A stretch of 28,050 bases of DNA from Candidatus Omnitrophota bacterium (GCA_028717045.1 JAQUON010000003.1:1-28050); one strand, 5' to 3'. Positions 8,926 through 15,739 are shown, counted from the stretch's first letter. Numbers and translations: made by a program. The notes: generated from the letters alone by a model not told the origin.

Positions 8926-8999
8926 GCCCCTGTAGCTCATAAGGATAGAGCAGCAGTTTCCTAAACTGCGTGCGGCAGGTTCGATTCCTGCCAGGGGCA
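8926..8999 (+). tRNA. tRNA-Arg (anticodon CCT)
   Basis: A 74-base cloverleaf can be folded by hand: acceptor gcccctg/caggggc with discriminator A, D stem gctc/gagc, anticodon stem gcagt/actgc around the loop ttcctaa (anticodon CCT, reading AGG), a 5-base variable region, and T stem gcagg/cctgc with loop ttcgatt. The 3' CCA is not encoded (the discriminator is followed by ctt), so CCA must be added enzymatically. The gene is a single isolated tRNA between two family A repeats in the same orientation. Confidence 0.95.
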
Positions 9000-9019
9000 C
9001 TTATTATAGAAATAAAAAA

Positions 9020-9208
9020 GGTTGAGGCTAAGGCTTAGGCCAAGTAAATCCTAAGCACTAAATCCTAAATTCTAAACAAACCATAAACCACAAATTCCAA
9101 TGTTCCAAACGAACTTGTTTGGGATTTGGAGCATTAGGATTTGGGATTTGTTTAGGACTTAGGTATTAGGATTTAGAGTTTGGCGAATAGATAGTTTTTA
9201 TTCAATAC
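9020..9208 (+). repeat. Family A palindromic heptad repeat, copy 4, with hexamer leader
   Basis: It starts with a 6-bp-phased run (ggttga, ggctaa, ggctta, ggccaa) at 9020-9043, followed by the 7-bp-phased arms (cctaagc, actaaat, cctaaat, tctaaac ... ggattta) around aaacgaacttgttt. The tail ends tttttattcaatac and is followed almost directly by the GAAGGAGG of the lipoprotein gene. The leader resembles the one before copy 1. Confidence 0.9.
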
Positions 9209-9223
9209 TACGAAGGAGGTAAT

Positions 9224-9673
9224 ATGAAACAGTCCCTTATTATAGTATTATGTGTTCTGCTGCTATCAACTACCGGCTGTGCGAGTTTATCCAGAAAAGA
9301 CGTAGGCACCCAAAGTAATCTGCTTGAGCCTTCAATGTCTGCGCGGTTCACGGACATCCCTGCGCCTGCCAGATTTAAGTTCATCCCCAAGGAATCCTAC
9401 GCCTTTGAATCTTCAGGCGTAAGGGTGGGAGTGCTTAAATACAGGGGAAGAGCTACCGCTGACCAGGTGCTCAATTTTTACAAAGAGCAGATGCCCATGA
9501 ACAGCTGGATGCTATTAAATATTATAGAATATAATCAGAGAATAATGAATTTTGAGAAAAACAACGAGAGCTGCATTGTAACTCTATTGCCATCAGGTAG
9601 TTCTGTAACGGTAACCGTATATATCGGCCCGATTTCGCAATATCCGAAAAAGGCCGGCAGGCCCCTAAAATAG
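9224..9673 (+). CDS. Putative lipoprotein of unknown function, 149 aa
   Basis: The N-terminus is a lipoprotein signal: MKQ, a hydrophobic core (SLIIVLCVLLLS) and lipobox STTGC with the lipidated Cys at about residue 19. The mature part is a small alpha/beta domain with segments such as GVLKYRGRATADQVLNFYK and EQMPMNSWMLL. These recall small envelope lipoproteins of other bacteria that carry a YxGxxxxxxVxxFYxxxMPxxGW pattern. Function is unknown. A consensus GAAGGAGG five bases before ATG fixes the start. It stands alone between repeat A copy 4 and the porin promoter. Confidence 0.8.
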   Translation: MKQSLIIVLCVLLLSTTGCASLSRKDVGTQSNLLEPSMSARFTDIPAPARFKFIPKESYAFESSGVRVGVLKYRGRATADQVLNFYKEQMPMNSWMLLNIIEYNQRIMNFEKNNESCIVTLLPSGSSVTVTVYIGPISQYPKKAGRPLK

Positions 9674-9694
9674 TAAAATTTTATCAAAAAACAC

Positions 9695-9723
9695 TTGACA
9701 AGCATAGGGTTATGTGATAAAAA
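9695..9723 (+). promoter_or_regulatory. Sigma-70 type promoter of the porin gene
   Basis: A perfect TTGACA at 9695-9700 is followed after 17 bases by TAAAAA (9718), with GATAAA overlapping two bases earlier as the other possible -10. Transcription would begin near 9730, leaving a leader of about 175 bases before the porin ATG. The -35 is exact; the -10 is weak. Confidence 0.55.
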
Positions 9724-9742
9724 AGGGTAAATTAGCTTATAC

Positions 9743-9817
9743 CACTGGGGTTGGTTTAAATAGAAGGCGAGAAGGAGGTGGAAAGAAAAAAAGCCTTAAA
9801 TCAACAAAAATCCAGTG
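9743..9817 (+). promoter_or_regulatory. Structured 5' leader hairpin of the porin mRNA with an orphan SD-like loop
   Basis: Three nested paired blocks can be drawn: cactgg (9743) with ccagtg (9812), ttggttt (9751) with aaatcaa (one G-U pair), and aaggc (9764) with gcctt (9793). The apical loop shows AAGGAGGTG, a near-ideal Shine-Dalgarno sequence, but no ATG, GTG or TTG follows within normal spacing. The real porin Shine-Dalgarno is about 120 bases further down. A regulatory role is inferred. Confidence 0.45.
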
Positions 9818-9906
9818 ATATAACATAGATAGAAATCCTCTAGGAACAGCTTTAAAACCTAGTTGAAAAAATATAAAGTTTTAGTCTTATAAAGGAGGAT
9901 ACATAA

Positions 9907-11211
9907 ATGAGTAAACGCTTAATCGCAATTTTGACTTTTGTGCTCGCAGTCGGCCTTACCGCTGCTGCCTACGCAGAAGTACAAAATGTAAAAGTAAGCG
10001 GAGATTTGCTCATTAGCGGAGTCTCAAGACAGCAGTTTGATTTGGATAAAGGCGTCAAGGGCGACACCGTTAATGACAGCGAAGATATGTTCCTTTCGCA
10101 GACCCGCTTAAGAGTTGATGCCGACCTGACCGACAACGTTATGACCACCATCAGGCTCATCAACGAAAGAAACTGGGACGAAGAGAGCACCACCAATACA
10201 GACATCGACCTTGATCTGGCATTCGTTACCTTGAAAGAATTCCTGTTCTCACCTCTGTCGGTCACCGTTGGCCGCCAGGAATTAAGGTATGGTAACGGAT
10301 TGATCATCGGTGCCGCAAACACCTACGCGGTTGCCACAGTGAATGGCGTTCCTACCGACCTTTCGATACGGAAGGCATTCGACGGCATCAAGGCAGTGTT
10401 GAATTACGATCCGTTAGTGGTTGATTTGGTGTATGCAAAAATCAACGAAAGCAACAACAAGCGCAATGAAGACACCGACCTCTACGGCGTAAACGCAGCA
10501 TATGCATTCAACAACAAACTCAAAGCAGAAGCATACCTATGGAACAAGAACAACAGCTTAACCGATGATAGCCAGAACATCAAGACCATCGGCGCATTGG
10601 TGAGCGCAATGCCCGCAGAAGACCTGGTTGCTACCTTGGAATATGCGTATCAATTCGGCCAGTCAACTACTGCCGGCGAAGACAAGCAGAGGGCATTTGC
10701 TCTCCAGGCGTATGTCAACTATGTGTTCTCAAAAGCAAAATATACGCCTATGATCGGCGCCAAATACACGTATCTAAGCGGCGACAAGAATAACGATGAT
10801 ACAAAAGATACGGCATGGTACGCTATGTATTATGATCAATATAGCTCGCCTATCGCATTTGCAATACTTCCTTTCACCGATGTACAGGCAATCTCATTGA
10901 ACGCAGGTATGAAGCCCACGGAAGATACCGCAATTTCCGCAACATGGGCAAATTACAGGCTTGCCGAATCATTGCCGGGCGGAGTTATGCAGAGCAACAA
11001 GAGGGACGGCGGAGGCACCTTGTATACCTACGCAATGCAGACCAACAAGAAGGACCTCGGTAATGAATTCGATCTTATGGGAACCTACGACTACACCGAA
11101 GATGTGCAGCTTGGTTTAATGTTTGGCTATTTCAAGCCCGGCAAGGCATTTGCCGCAAATAACCGTCGTCAGGCAACCGAGTTGATCGGTTCAATGAAGG
11201 TCAGCTTCTAG
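9907..11211 (+). CDS. Outer-membrane beta-barrel porin (alginate-export-like)
   Basis: The 434-residue protein has a clear Sec signal peptide (MSKRLIAILTFVLAVGLTA, cleavage after AYA near residue 23). The mature part is made of amphipathic strands with many Asn, Asp, Tyr and short turns, and ends in MKVSF: a terminal Phe is the usual signal for BAM-mediated insertion in the outer membrane. The FVTLKEFLFSPLSVTVGRQELRYGNGLIIG segment (described here in parts: VGRQELRYG) resembles AlgE-type alginate-export porins, so it probably forms a channel for anionic or sugar solutes; the substrate is unknown. AAAGGAGG precedes the ATG. It is a single-gene transcription unit with its own promoter, a long leader and a strong terminator, fitting an abundant envelope protein. 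Confidence 0.85.
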   Translation: MSKRLIAILTFVLAVGLTAAAYAEVQNVKVSGDLLISGVSRQQFDLDKGVKGDTVNDSEDMFLSQTRLRVDADLTDNVMTTIRLINERNWDEESTTNTDIDLDLAFVTLKEFLFSPLSVTVGRQELRYGNGLIIGAANTYAVATVNGVPTDLSIRKAFDGIKAVLNYDPLVVDLVYAKINESNNKRNEDTDLYGVNAAYAFNNKLKAEAYLWNKNNSLTDDSQNIKTIGALVSAMPAEDLVATLEYAYQFGQSTTAGEDKQRAFALQAYVNYVFSKAKYTPMIGAKYTYLSGDKNNDDTKDTAWYAMYYDQYSSPIAFAILPFTDVQAISLNAGMKPTEDTAISATWANYRLAESLPGGVMQSNKRDGGGTLYTYAMQTNKKDLGNEFDLMGTYDYTEDVQLGLMFGYFKPGKAFAANNRRQATELIGSMKVSF

Positions 11212-11234
11212 TAGCAGGTGTTGGATACCATCAG

Positions 11235-11266
11235 CCCTCGGGGGAGCAATCCCCCGGGGGTTTTTT
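11235..11266 (+). terminator. Rho-independent terminator after the porin gene
   Basis: An 11-bp GC-rich stem (ccctcggggga with tcccccggggg, one G-U pair) closes a gcaa loop and is followed by six T. It lies 23 bases after the porin stop codon. Confidence 0.95.
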
Positions 11267-11290
11267 ATTCGTAGAATAACAAAGAGTAAA

Positions 11291-11725
11291 GGGTCAATAG
11301 ACAATAGTCAATAGTCTATGGCCCTATAGATGCACAAGTAAAAATGGTATTTAAGTTTGAAGAATTAAAAGTTTGGCAAGAAGCAGTAAAATTCTCTTCT
11401 GAAATCTATAAACTTACTCAATCGTTTCCTAAAGAAGAACAATTCGGACTGATAAGCCAATTAAATAGGGCTGCGGTATCAATTAGTTTAAATATTGCTG
11501 AAGGCAGCGGCAGGCGATCGGATCCAGACTTATCTCGTTTTATTCAGATATCAATTGGCTCTTTGAATGAGGTTGTGACGTTATTGCATATATGTCGTGA
11601 GCAAAGCTATATTTCTCAGGATAAATTTGAAGAATTTTACGCAAAGTGTGAACATTTATCAAAAATGCTACACGCGTTCAGGAATTATTTAAAACTATAG
11701 ACCATCGACCATAGGCTATCGACCC
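11291..11725 (+). mobile_element. Family B element with inverted arms enclosing the four-helix-bundle gene
   Basis: The left arm (11291-11321, gggtcaatagacaatag...) and right arm (11695-11725, ...ataggctatcgaccc) are inverted relative to each other and match at 24 of 31 positions. Both have the 7-bp phase of the compact family B copy at 7331-7402. Between them lies one gene (11344-11700) whose TAG stop falls inside the right arm. The compact copy has only about 11 bases in this place. This resembles an element with cargo and its non-autonomous derivative. No transposase is present, so mobility is inferred only. Confidence 0.6.
11344..11700 (+). CDS. Four-helix-bundle protein of the 23S rRNA intervening-sequence (IVP / bAvd-like) family
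   Basis: The 118 residues match this family along their whole length: FEELKVWQEA at the start, FPKEEQFGLISQLNRAAVS, the signature NIAEGSGR at about 52-59, and FIQISIGSLNEV. The family is named for ORFs inside hairpin-bounded intervening sequences in 23S rRNA genes of Leptospira and others. Relatives (Avd) serve as nucleic-acid-binding accessory proteins in diversity-generating retroelements. The molecular role of most members is unknown. Here it lies outside rRNA, between inverted family B arms. No Shine-Dalgarno sequence precedes the ATG, and its stop codon is repeat-derived. No reverse transcriptase or template repeat is nearby, so a retroelement role is unsupported. Confidence 0.9.
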   Translation: MVFKFEELKVWQEAVKFSSEIYKLTQSFPKEEQFGLISQLNRAAVSISLNIAEGSGRRSDPDLSRFIQISIGSLNEVVTLLHICREQSYISQDKFEEFYAKCEHLSKMLHAFRNYLKL

Positions 11726-11726
11726 G

Positions 11727-13283
11727 ATGATTTACCTATCACTGATCTTCCACATGCACCAGCCCTACTACAAAAACCTCCTGACGCAGGAGACGCCGGT
11801 GCCATGGGTGCGGCTGCACGGCACTAAGGATTACCTGGACATGGCCAGGATCCTTGATGGCTTCCCCGGCATCCGGCAGACCTTTAACCTGGTGCCATCA
11901 CTCCTTGAACAGCTGGAAGATTATGTGGCCGGCACCATCAAAGACAAATTTTTAGAGCTTTCCTATAAGCCTGCCAAGGATTTGACTGCAGAAGACAAAT
12001 CCTTCATCCTTGAGCGCTTTTTTAGTATCCATAAAGAAACAGTCATCGCCTTTCATCCCCGTTATTATGAATTATTTTTTAAGAAGCAGAATAAGAAGGA
12101 ATTCAGCGTTCAGGATTATCTTGATCTGCAGGTCTGGTTTAACCTTTCCTGGATAGACCCTTACTTTCGAAACGAGCGGCCACAGCTAAAGCGGCTAATG
12201 GATAAGGCGCGGTTTTTTACCGAAGAGGAAAAGCTCTCCTGCCTTGAAGCACAAAAAGAAATACTGGGGCAAATTATCCCCGCATACAAACAAGCAAAAG
12301 AACGGGGCCAGATTGAAATTACCGTAAACCCCTATTACCATCCCATACTGCCGCTTCTCTACAGCACCAATACTGCCAGGGAGGCTAACCCTAAAAGCGT
12401 GTTGCCTAAAACCGCATTCTCGTATCCTGAAGACGCGCAGTCACAGATTGATTCGGCAGTAGAGTTTTACAAGGATCGCTTTGGCACATTACCTGAAGGG
12501 ATGTGGCCCTCTGAAGAAGCGGTCTCTGAGCATATCCTGCCCTTCATCATTAATGCCGGGATCCAATGGATCGTAACTGATGAAGGCCTGCTTTTTAAAT
12601 CGCTTAAGAAAAAGAAGCGCGATACAAAGCTTTTATACCAGCCACACCTGCTAAGAAGAGAAGGGGGTAACCTGCACGTTGTGTTCCGCGACCGCAACCT
12701 TTCCGACCTGATAGGTTTTGTCTATTACAACTTGAAGGCAGAAGAAGCGGTCAATAATTTCATCGGCCACTTCGAAAATATCAACAAGGCGTTCAAGGGG
12801 CAGGATATCCTGGTTACCCTTGCCATGGACGGAGAAAACGCCTGGGAATATTATTACAACGACGGCCATAACTTCCTTGAGCTTCTTTATAAACGGCTTT
12901 GTGAATCAGAGATCATTAAAACCGTAACAGTCAGTGATTATATAAAACACAAACCTGCCACACATACTATCAAGCACCTCGCAGCCGGCTCCTGGATTTA
13001 TTCTGAATTCTCAAAATGGATTAATAACACGTATAAGAACAGGGCCTGGGAATACCTTTCAAAGGCGCGCCTTGAATTAAAACTTAACGCGGATAAACTT
13101 GACGAGCGCGCAAAACAGCTGGCATACAAACAGATATACATCTGCGAAGGCTCTGACTGGTTCTGGTGGTACGGCGACCGCGAAAAGGACTTCGATTACC
13201 TCTTCCGCATGCATATGTCAAATTTCTACACCATTATCGGCAAACCAATCCCCGAATACCTTAAGACTCCGCTAGAGCCATAA
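11727..13283 (+). CDS. Glycoside hydrolase family 57 enzyme (alpha-amylase / 4-alpha-glucanotransferase type)
   Basis: GH57 enzymes cut or rearrange alpha-1,4/1,6 glucans such as glycogen. The five conserved regions are recognisable: HMHQPYY near residue 10; a second region in the ITVNPYYHPILPLL segment; GMWPSEE with the presumed nucleophile Glu at about 263; AMDGENAWEYY with the presumed acid/base Asp at about 368; and a C-terminal helical part. The 518 residues are compact, and no signal peptide is seen, so it is probably cytoplasmic. The substrate class (amylase, transferase or branching) cannot be fixed by eye. The ATG lies one base after the family B right arm, with no Shine-Dalgarno sequence. 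Translation may rely on coupling to the gene 26 bases upstream. The downstream ParA-CBM48 gene supports a glycogen context. Confidence 0.92.
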   Translation: MIYLSLIFHMHQPYYKNLLTQETPVPWVRLHGTKDYLDMARILDGFPGIRQTFNLVPSLLEQLEDYVAGTIKDKFLELSYKPAKDLTAEDKSFILERFFSIHKETVIAFHPRYYELFFKKQNKKEFSVQDYLDLQVWFNLSWIDPYFRNERPQLKRLMDKARFFTEEEKLSCLEAQKEILGQIIPAYKQAKERGQIEITVNPYYHPILPLLYSTNTAREANPKSVLPKTAFSYPEDAQSQIDSAVEFYKDRFGTLPEGMWPSEEAVSEHILPFIINAGIQWIVTDEGLLFKSLKKKKRDTKLLYQPHLLRREGGNLHVVFRDRNLSDLIGFVYYNLKAEEAVNNFIGHFENINKAFKGQDILVTLAMDGENAWEYYYNDGHNFLELLYKRLCESEIIKTVTVSDYIKHKPATHTIKHLAAGSWIYSEFSKWINNTYKNRAWEYLSKARLELKLNADKLDERAKQLAYKQIYICEGSDWFWWYGDREKDFDYLFRMHMSNFYTIIGKPIPEYLKTPLEP

Positions 13284-13287
13284 TATA

Positions 13288-13448
13288 TTAAATCCTAAGC
13301 ACGAATCCATAAATTCTAAACAAGCCCTAAATCACAAATCCCAATTCTTTAAACGAATTCGTTTGGGATTTAAAACATTGGAATTTGGGATTTGTTTAGA
13401 ATTTAGAGTTTAGGATTTAGAATTTCCCCTTAAATATATCTTATTGAC
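13288..13448 (+). repeat. Family A palindromic heptad repeat, copy 5
   Basis: Arms of aaatcct/aggattt-type units are arranged around the perfect centre aaacgaattcgttt. The right arm is uninterrupted (gaatttagagtttagg) and is the reference for the insertion seen in copy 2. The tail has diverged to ttattgacaata and overlaps the -35 box of the promoter at 13444. Confidence 0.9.
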
Positions 13449-13472
13449 AATAGGGCACTTTTGTGTTATAAA
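13444..13472 (+). promoter_or_regulatory. Strong sigma-70 promoter of the ParA-CBM48 operon
   Basis: TTGACA (13444-13449), a 17-base spacer and TATAAA (13467-13472) match the consensus at 11 of 12 positions. Transcription should start near 13480, only about 13 bases before the ATG at 13493, so the mRNA is almost leaderless. The -35 box lies in the tail region of family A copy 5. Confidence 0.8.
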
Positions 13473-13492
13473 TTCTCTTTAATATAGAGAAT

Positions 13493-14068
13493 ATGGATAA
13501 GAAAGATATCTACGAACATTTAGCAAAGATTTACCTCGACGCATCCCAGAAATCTCACCCCAGGAAGGGAAGAAGGGGTAAACAGCCGCCGAAGCTCTTC
13601 AAGAATCTCTTTTTTGTAAGCCTCGCCCTCGTTGTCATCTTAAGCGCCCTGTTGGCCTTTAGTGCATATCAGAAACCCTCTCTTAACTCAAGGCTTGCGT
13701 TTGTGCTCAAGCCCGATGTCGCCGTGCTTAATTTCAGCTTCGGCCCGGTCAAGAAGGAAATCTTTACCATAGACTTAAAAGGCATGGATATTGCACGGTT
13801 TAGGGCTTTGAGCTTTGACGTTAGAAAGAAAAATTATTCCGATAACGTGGCACTTAGAATCGAATTCACTAATGCCTATCAGGAGAAATCAGAAATCTAT
13901 ATCAAAGATATCTCACACAAATGGAAAAGTTATAAAATCAACCTTGCGGATTTCAAAAAAATAAGCGACTGGTCGGCTATGTTTGCGTTAAATTTTATGA
14001 TTGAGGAATGGAACGCAAAAGGCGAGCGGGTCCTGGTATACCTGGATAACGTAAGCCTGCAAAGATAA
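13493..14068 (+). CDS. Membrane-anchored protein with a beta-sandwich-like C-terminal domain
   Basis: I do not recognise a named family. Residues 1-38 are basic and hydrophilic (ending RKGRRGKQPPKLFKN), residues about 41-59 form one transmembrane helix (LFFVSLALVVILSALLAF), and about 60-191 are outside. The outer part alternates short strands and ends YLDNVSLQR. That ending, with the preceding DVRKKNYSDNVALRIEF and KWKSYKINLADF segments, is typical of jelly-roll carbohydrate-binding domains such as the CBM11/CIA30 kind. Sugar binding is inferred. It is the first gene behind the promoter at 13444; the ATG has no Shine-Dalgarno sequence and a near-leaderless mRNA. The ParA-CBM48 gene follows after 16 bases, so the two probably act together. 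Confidence 0.7.
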   Translation: MDKKDIYEHLAKIYLDASQKSHPRKGRRGKQPPKLFKNLFFVSLALVVILSALLAFSAYQKPSLNSRLAFVLKPDVAVLNFSFGPVKKEIFTIDLKGMDIARFRALSFDVRKKNYSDNVALRIEFTNAYQEKSEIYIKDISHKWKSYKINLADFKKISDWSAMFALNFMIEEWNAKGERVLVYLDNVSLQR

Positions 14069-14084
14069 AAGAGGAGGGGGCCAA

Positions 14085-15161
14085 ATGCGGATAATTGCCA
14101 TAACTAATCAGAAAGGCGGTTGCGGAAAAACAACTACTGCCCTTAATTTAGCCGCGTGCCTGGCAGCAAATGACAGAAAAGTCCTTCTCATTGACCTTGA
14201 TCCCCAGTCCCACGCAACGTTAGGTTTGAACGTGGCTGCGGATTTAAGCATGTATAACGTGCTCTCCAAAGTCACTCCCCAGAAAGCAAAATTAAACGAT
14301 ATTATCCAGCACATAAGCCCTAATTTTGATTTGGCCCCTTCAAGCGTGGTATTGAGCATCCTTGAGCAGGAGCTGGCCGGTGAAATAGGCAGGGAATCGC
14401 AGTTATGGGAATTATTCAATGAATTTCAGGGCGACTATAACTATATCCTTATTGACTGCCCGCCAAACCTCGGCCTTCTTACGGTGAATGCGCTCCGTGC
14501 CACAAGCGAAATACTTATACCGGTTGAGGCAAGCAGGTTTTCTCTTGAGGGGTTAAGCCAGCTTCTGGACATCATTAACCTTGTCCGGGAAAGGCTTAAC
14601 CATACGGTCAATTACCGCGTGCTTGTGGCCAACTTCGACTCACGGCTGCGGCACTCCTTCGCTATGCTGGAAAAGATCAAATCAACCTTTAATAAGAAGC
14701 TCTTCTCAACCATTATCCATGTGAACGTAAAATTAAAAGAGGCGCAAAACCACGGCACGCACATTCTTAACTATGATAAGTATTCCAGGGGCGCTAAAGA
14801 TTATTCCACCCTTGCCCGCGAACTCATCATGGAGGAATACATCCCGGAAGCTACCGCGCTCCTCGAAGGGAAAATGAGGGAAGCGCTACAGCAGGAAATC
14901 AAGCACCTCTCGGAGGTTGCGTTTTACTTCAAAGACCCCCAGGCAAAAGAAGTCTATATCGCAGGGGATTTCAACAACTGGAAAACAGACGAAAGCAGCC
15001 GCATGGAGTTTCATGACGGCGCCTGGATTAAAAAGATGGCGCTGTTCCCGGGCAGATACCGCTACCGTTTCGTTGCAGACGGCCGCTGGATAGAAGACCC
15101 CCATAATCCAACCCGGGTCATGAATCCCTACGGCCAGATGGATTCGTTGGTTGAAATCTAA
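14085..15161 (+). CDS. ParA/Soj-type ATPase fused to a C-terminal CBM48 glycogen-binding domain
   Basis: Residues 1 to about 255 form a complete ParA ATPase: deviant Walker A QKGGCGKTTT with signature Lys10 and Lys15, LLIDLDPQSHAT (A'), and Walker B YILIDCPPN with Asp at about 124. ParA proteins place DNA or protein cargo along the nucleoid. A short helical linker leads to residues about 277-358, a CBM48/AMPK-beta-like domain: EVAFYF, VYIAGDFNNW, GAWIKKMALFPGRYRYRF, and DGRWIEDPHNP with the aromatic residues that bind glycogen or starch in this family. I know no standard protein with this architecture. Glycogen-granule positioning or partitioning is a direct inference, supported by the GH57 gene upstream; no parB is visible. 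GAGGAGGGGG before the ATG gives strong initiation. An alternative is a regulatory ATPase sensing glucan. Confidence 0.9.
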   Translation: MRIIAITNQKGGCGKTTTALNLAACLAANDRKVLLIDLDPQSHATLGLNVAADLSMYNVLSKVTPQKAKLNDIIQHISPNFDLAPSSVVLSILEQELAGEIGRESQLWELFNEFQGDYNYILIDCPPNLGLLTVNALRATSEILIPVEASRFSLEGLSQLLDIINLVRERLNHTVNYRVLVANFDSRLRHSFAMLEKIKSTFNKKLFSTIIHVNVKLKEAQNHGTHILNYDKYSRGAKDYSTLARELIMEEYIPEATALLEGKMREALQQEIKHLSEVAFYFKDPQAKEVYIAGDFNNWKTDESSRMEFHDGAWIKKMALFPGRYRYRFVADGRWIEDPHNPTRVMNPYGQMDSLVEI

Positions 15162-15182
15162 GCTCATATTCTGTTTCGCTTG

Positions 15183-15214
15183 ACGCAATACGCGATACGC
15201 TATACGCGATACGA
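15183..15214 (+). repeat. Family C heptad repeat, copy 1
   Basis: Units acgcaat, acgcgat, acgctat, acgcgat and acgaaaa form a tandem 7-bp array that ends directly against the AAAGGAGG of the next gene. An upstream ATG-like start at 15180 would translate the repeat (QYAIRYTRYE), but the Shine-Dalgarno sequence lies after it. Confidence 0.9.
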
Positions 15215-15227
15215 AAAGGAGGCCGGC

Positions 15228-15683
15228 ATGGCGAAAAAGAAAAAACCTGCTAAAAAGAAAAAACCTGCTTTAAAAAAGAAAAGAACTTTAAAACGCAAAC
15301 CAGTCCGCAAATCCCGCCCTAAACCTCGGCCTAAGTCTCGACCTAAACCTCGACCTAAGCCTAAGTCTAGATCAAAATTGAAGGGGCGTCCTCAGCCTAA
15401 ATCTAGGCCCAAATCCAAGTCTCGGCCTAAGAAACTGGATAAGGATGCGGTCGGCATCATCACCCACTATTTCCCGCACGTGCGCGCAGCAGTCTTTAAA
15501 GCTGAACAGCCTTTAAACGTAGGGGATATGATAAAGATTAAAGGCCATACTACCGACTTTATGCAAAAGGTGGCTTCTATGCAGATAGACAGGACACCTA
15601 TTACCGTTGCAAAAAAAGGCGATGAGATCGGCCTTCAGGTCGAATCCCGCGTCCGCAGAAAAGATATAGTATATAAGCTTTAA
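15228..15683 (+). CDS. Basic-tailed protein with translation-factor-like beta-barrel domain
   Basis: Residues 1-70 are almost only Lys, Arg, Pro and Ser in KKKKPA and then RPKPRPKS dipeptide steps, like histone H1-type tails, and should bind nucleic acid or another polyanion. Residues about 72-151 form a compact beta domain (VGIITHYFPHVRAAVF, LNVGDMIKIKG, KGDEIGLQVESRVRRKD) resembling domain 2 of EF-Tu/IF2-type translation factors and the small proteins annotated as translation elongation factor-like. The start at 15228 follows AAAGGAGG; a longer frame from 15180 runs through a repeat and is rejected. The tail is coded by a 6-bp-phased repeat (15306-15432), so its length may vary between strains. 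It is the third gene of the ParA-CBM48 operon. Function is unknown; nucleoid or RNA binding is inferred. Confidence 0.75.
   Translation: MAKKKKPAKKKKPALKKKRTLKRKPVRKSRPKPRPKSRPKPRPKPKSRSKLKGRPQPKSRPKSKSRPKKLDKDAVGIITHYFPHVRAAVFKAEQPLNVGDMIKIKGHTTDFMQKVASMQIDRTPITVAKKGDEIGLQVESRVRRKDIVYKL
15306..15432 (+). repeat. Hexamer-phased coding repeat for the basic tail
   Basis: Steps such as cctaaa, cctcgg, cctaag, tctcga recur with a 6-bp period and encode Pro-Lys/Pro-Arg/Ser-Arg pairs. Because the period is a multiple of three, unit gain or loss would keep the frame. Confidence 0.7.
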
Positions 15684-15692
15684 TTCCCAAGG

Positions 15693-15727
15693 GGGTCGAT
15701 AGTCCATAGACCATCGACCATAGACCC
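15693..15727 (+). repeat. Family B heptad repeat, short copy
   Basis: A 35-bp miniature from gggtcgat to tagaccc, consisting of five 7-bp units and preserving both palindromic ends of family B while missing most of the arms. It lies just after the stop of the basic-tailed protein gene. Confidence 0.8.
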
Positions 15728-15739
15728 TGAAGGAAGAGT

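Noticed and set aside
11344..11700. Diversity-generating retroelement, because of the Avd-like protein
   Set aside because: No reverse transcriptase and no template/variable repeat pair are present in the window.
1423..13448. Family A palindromes as Rho-independent terminators
   Set aside because: The hairpins are long and AT-rich, and the T-rich stretch lies about a dozen bases beyond the stem rather than next to it.
15183..15214. Heptad arrays as CRISPR
   Set aside because: The units are 7 bp and directly adjacent; there are no spacers and no cas genes.
15180..15227. Longer start for the basic-tailed protein (peptide MTQYAIRYTRYE...)
   Set aside because: These codons are the family C repeat; the Shine-Dalgarno sequence lies after them and serves the ATG at 15228.
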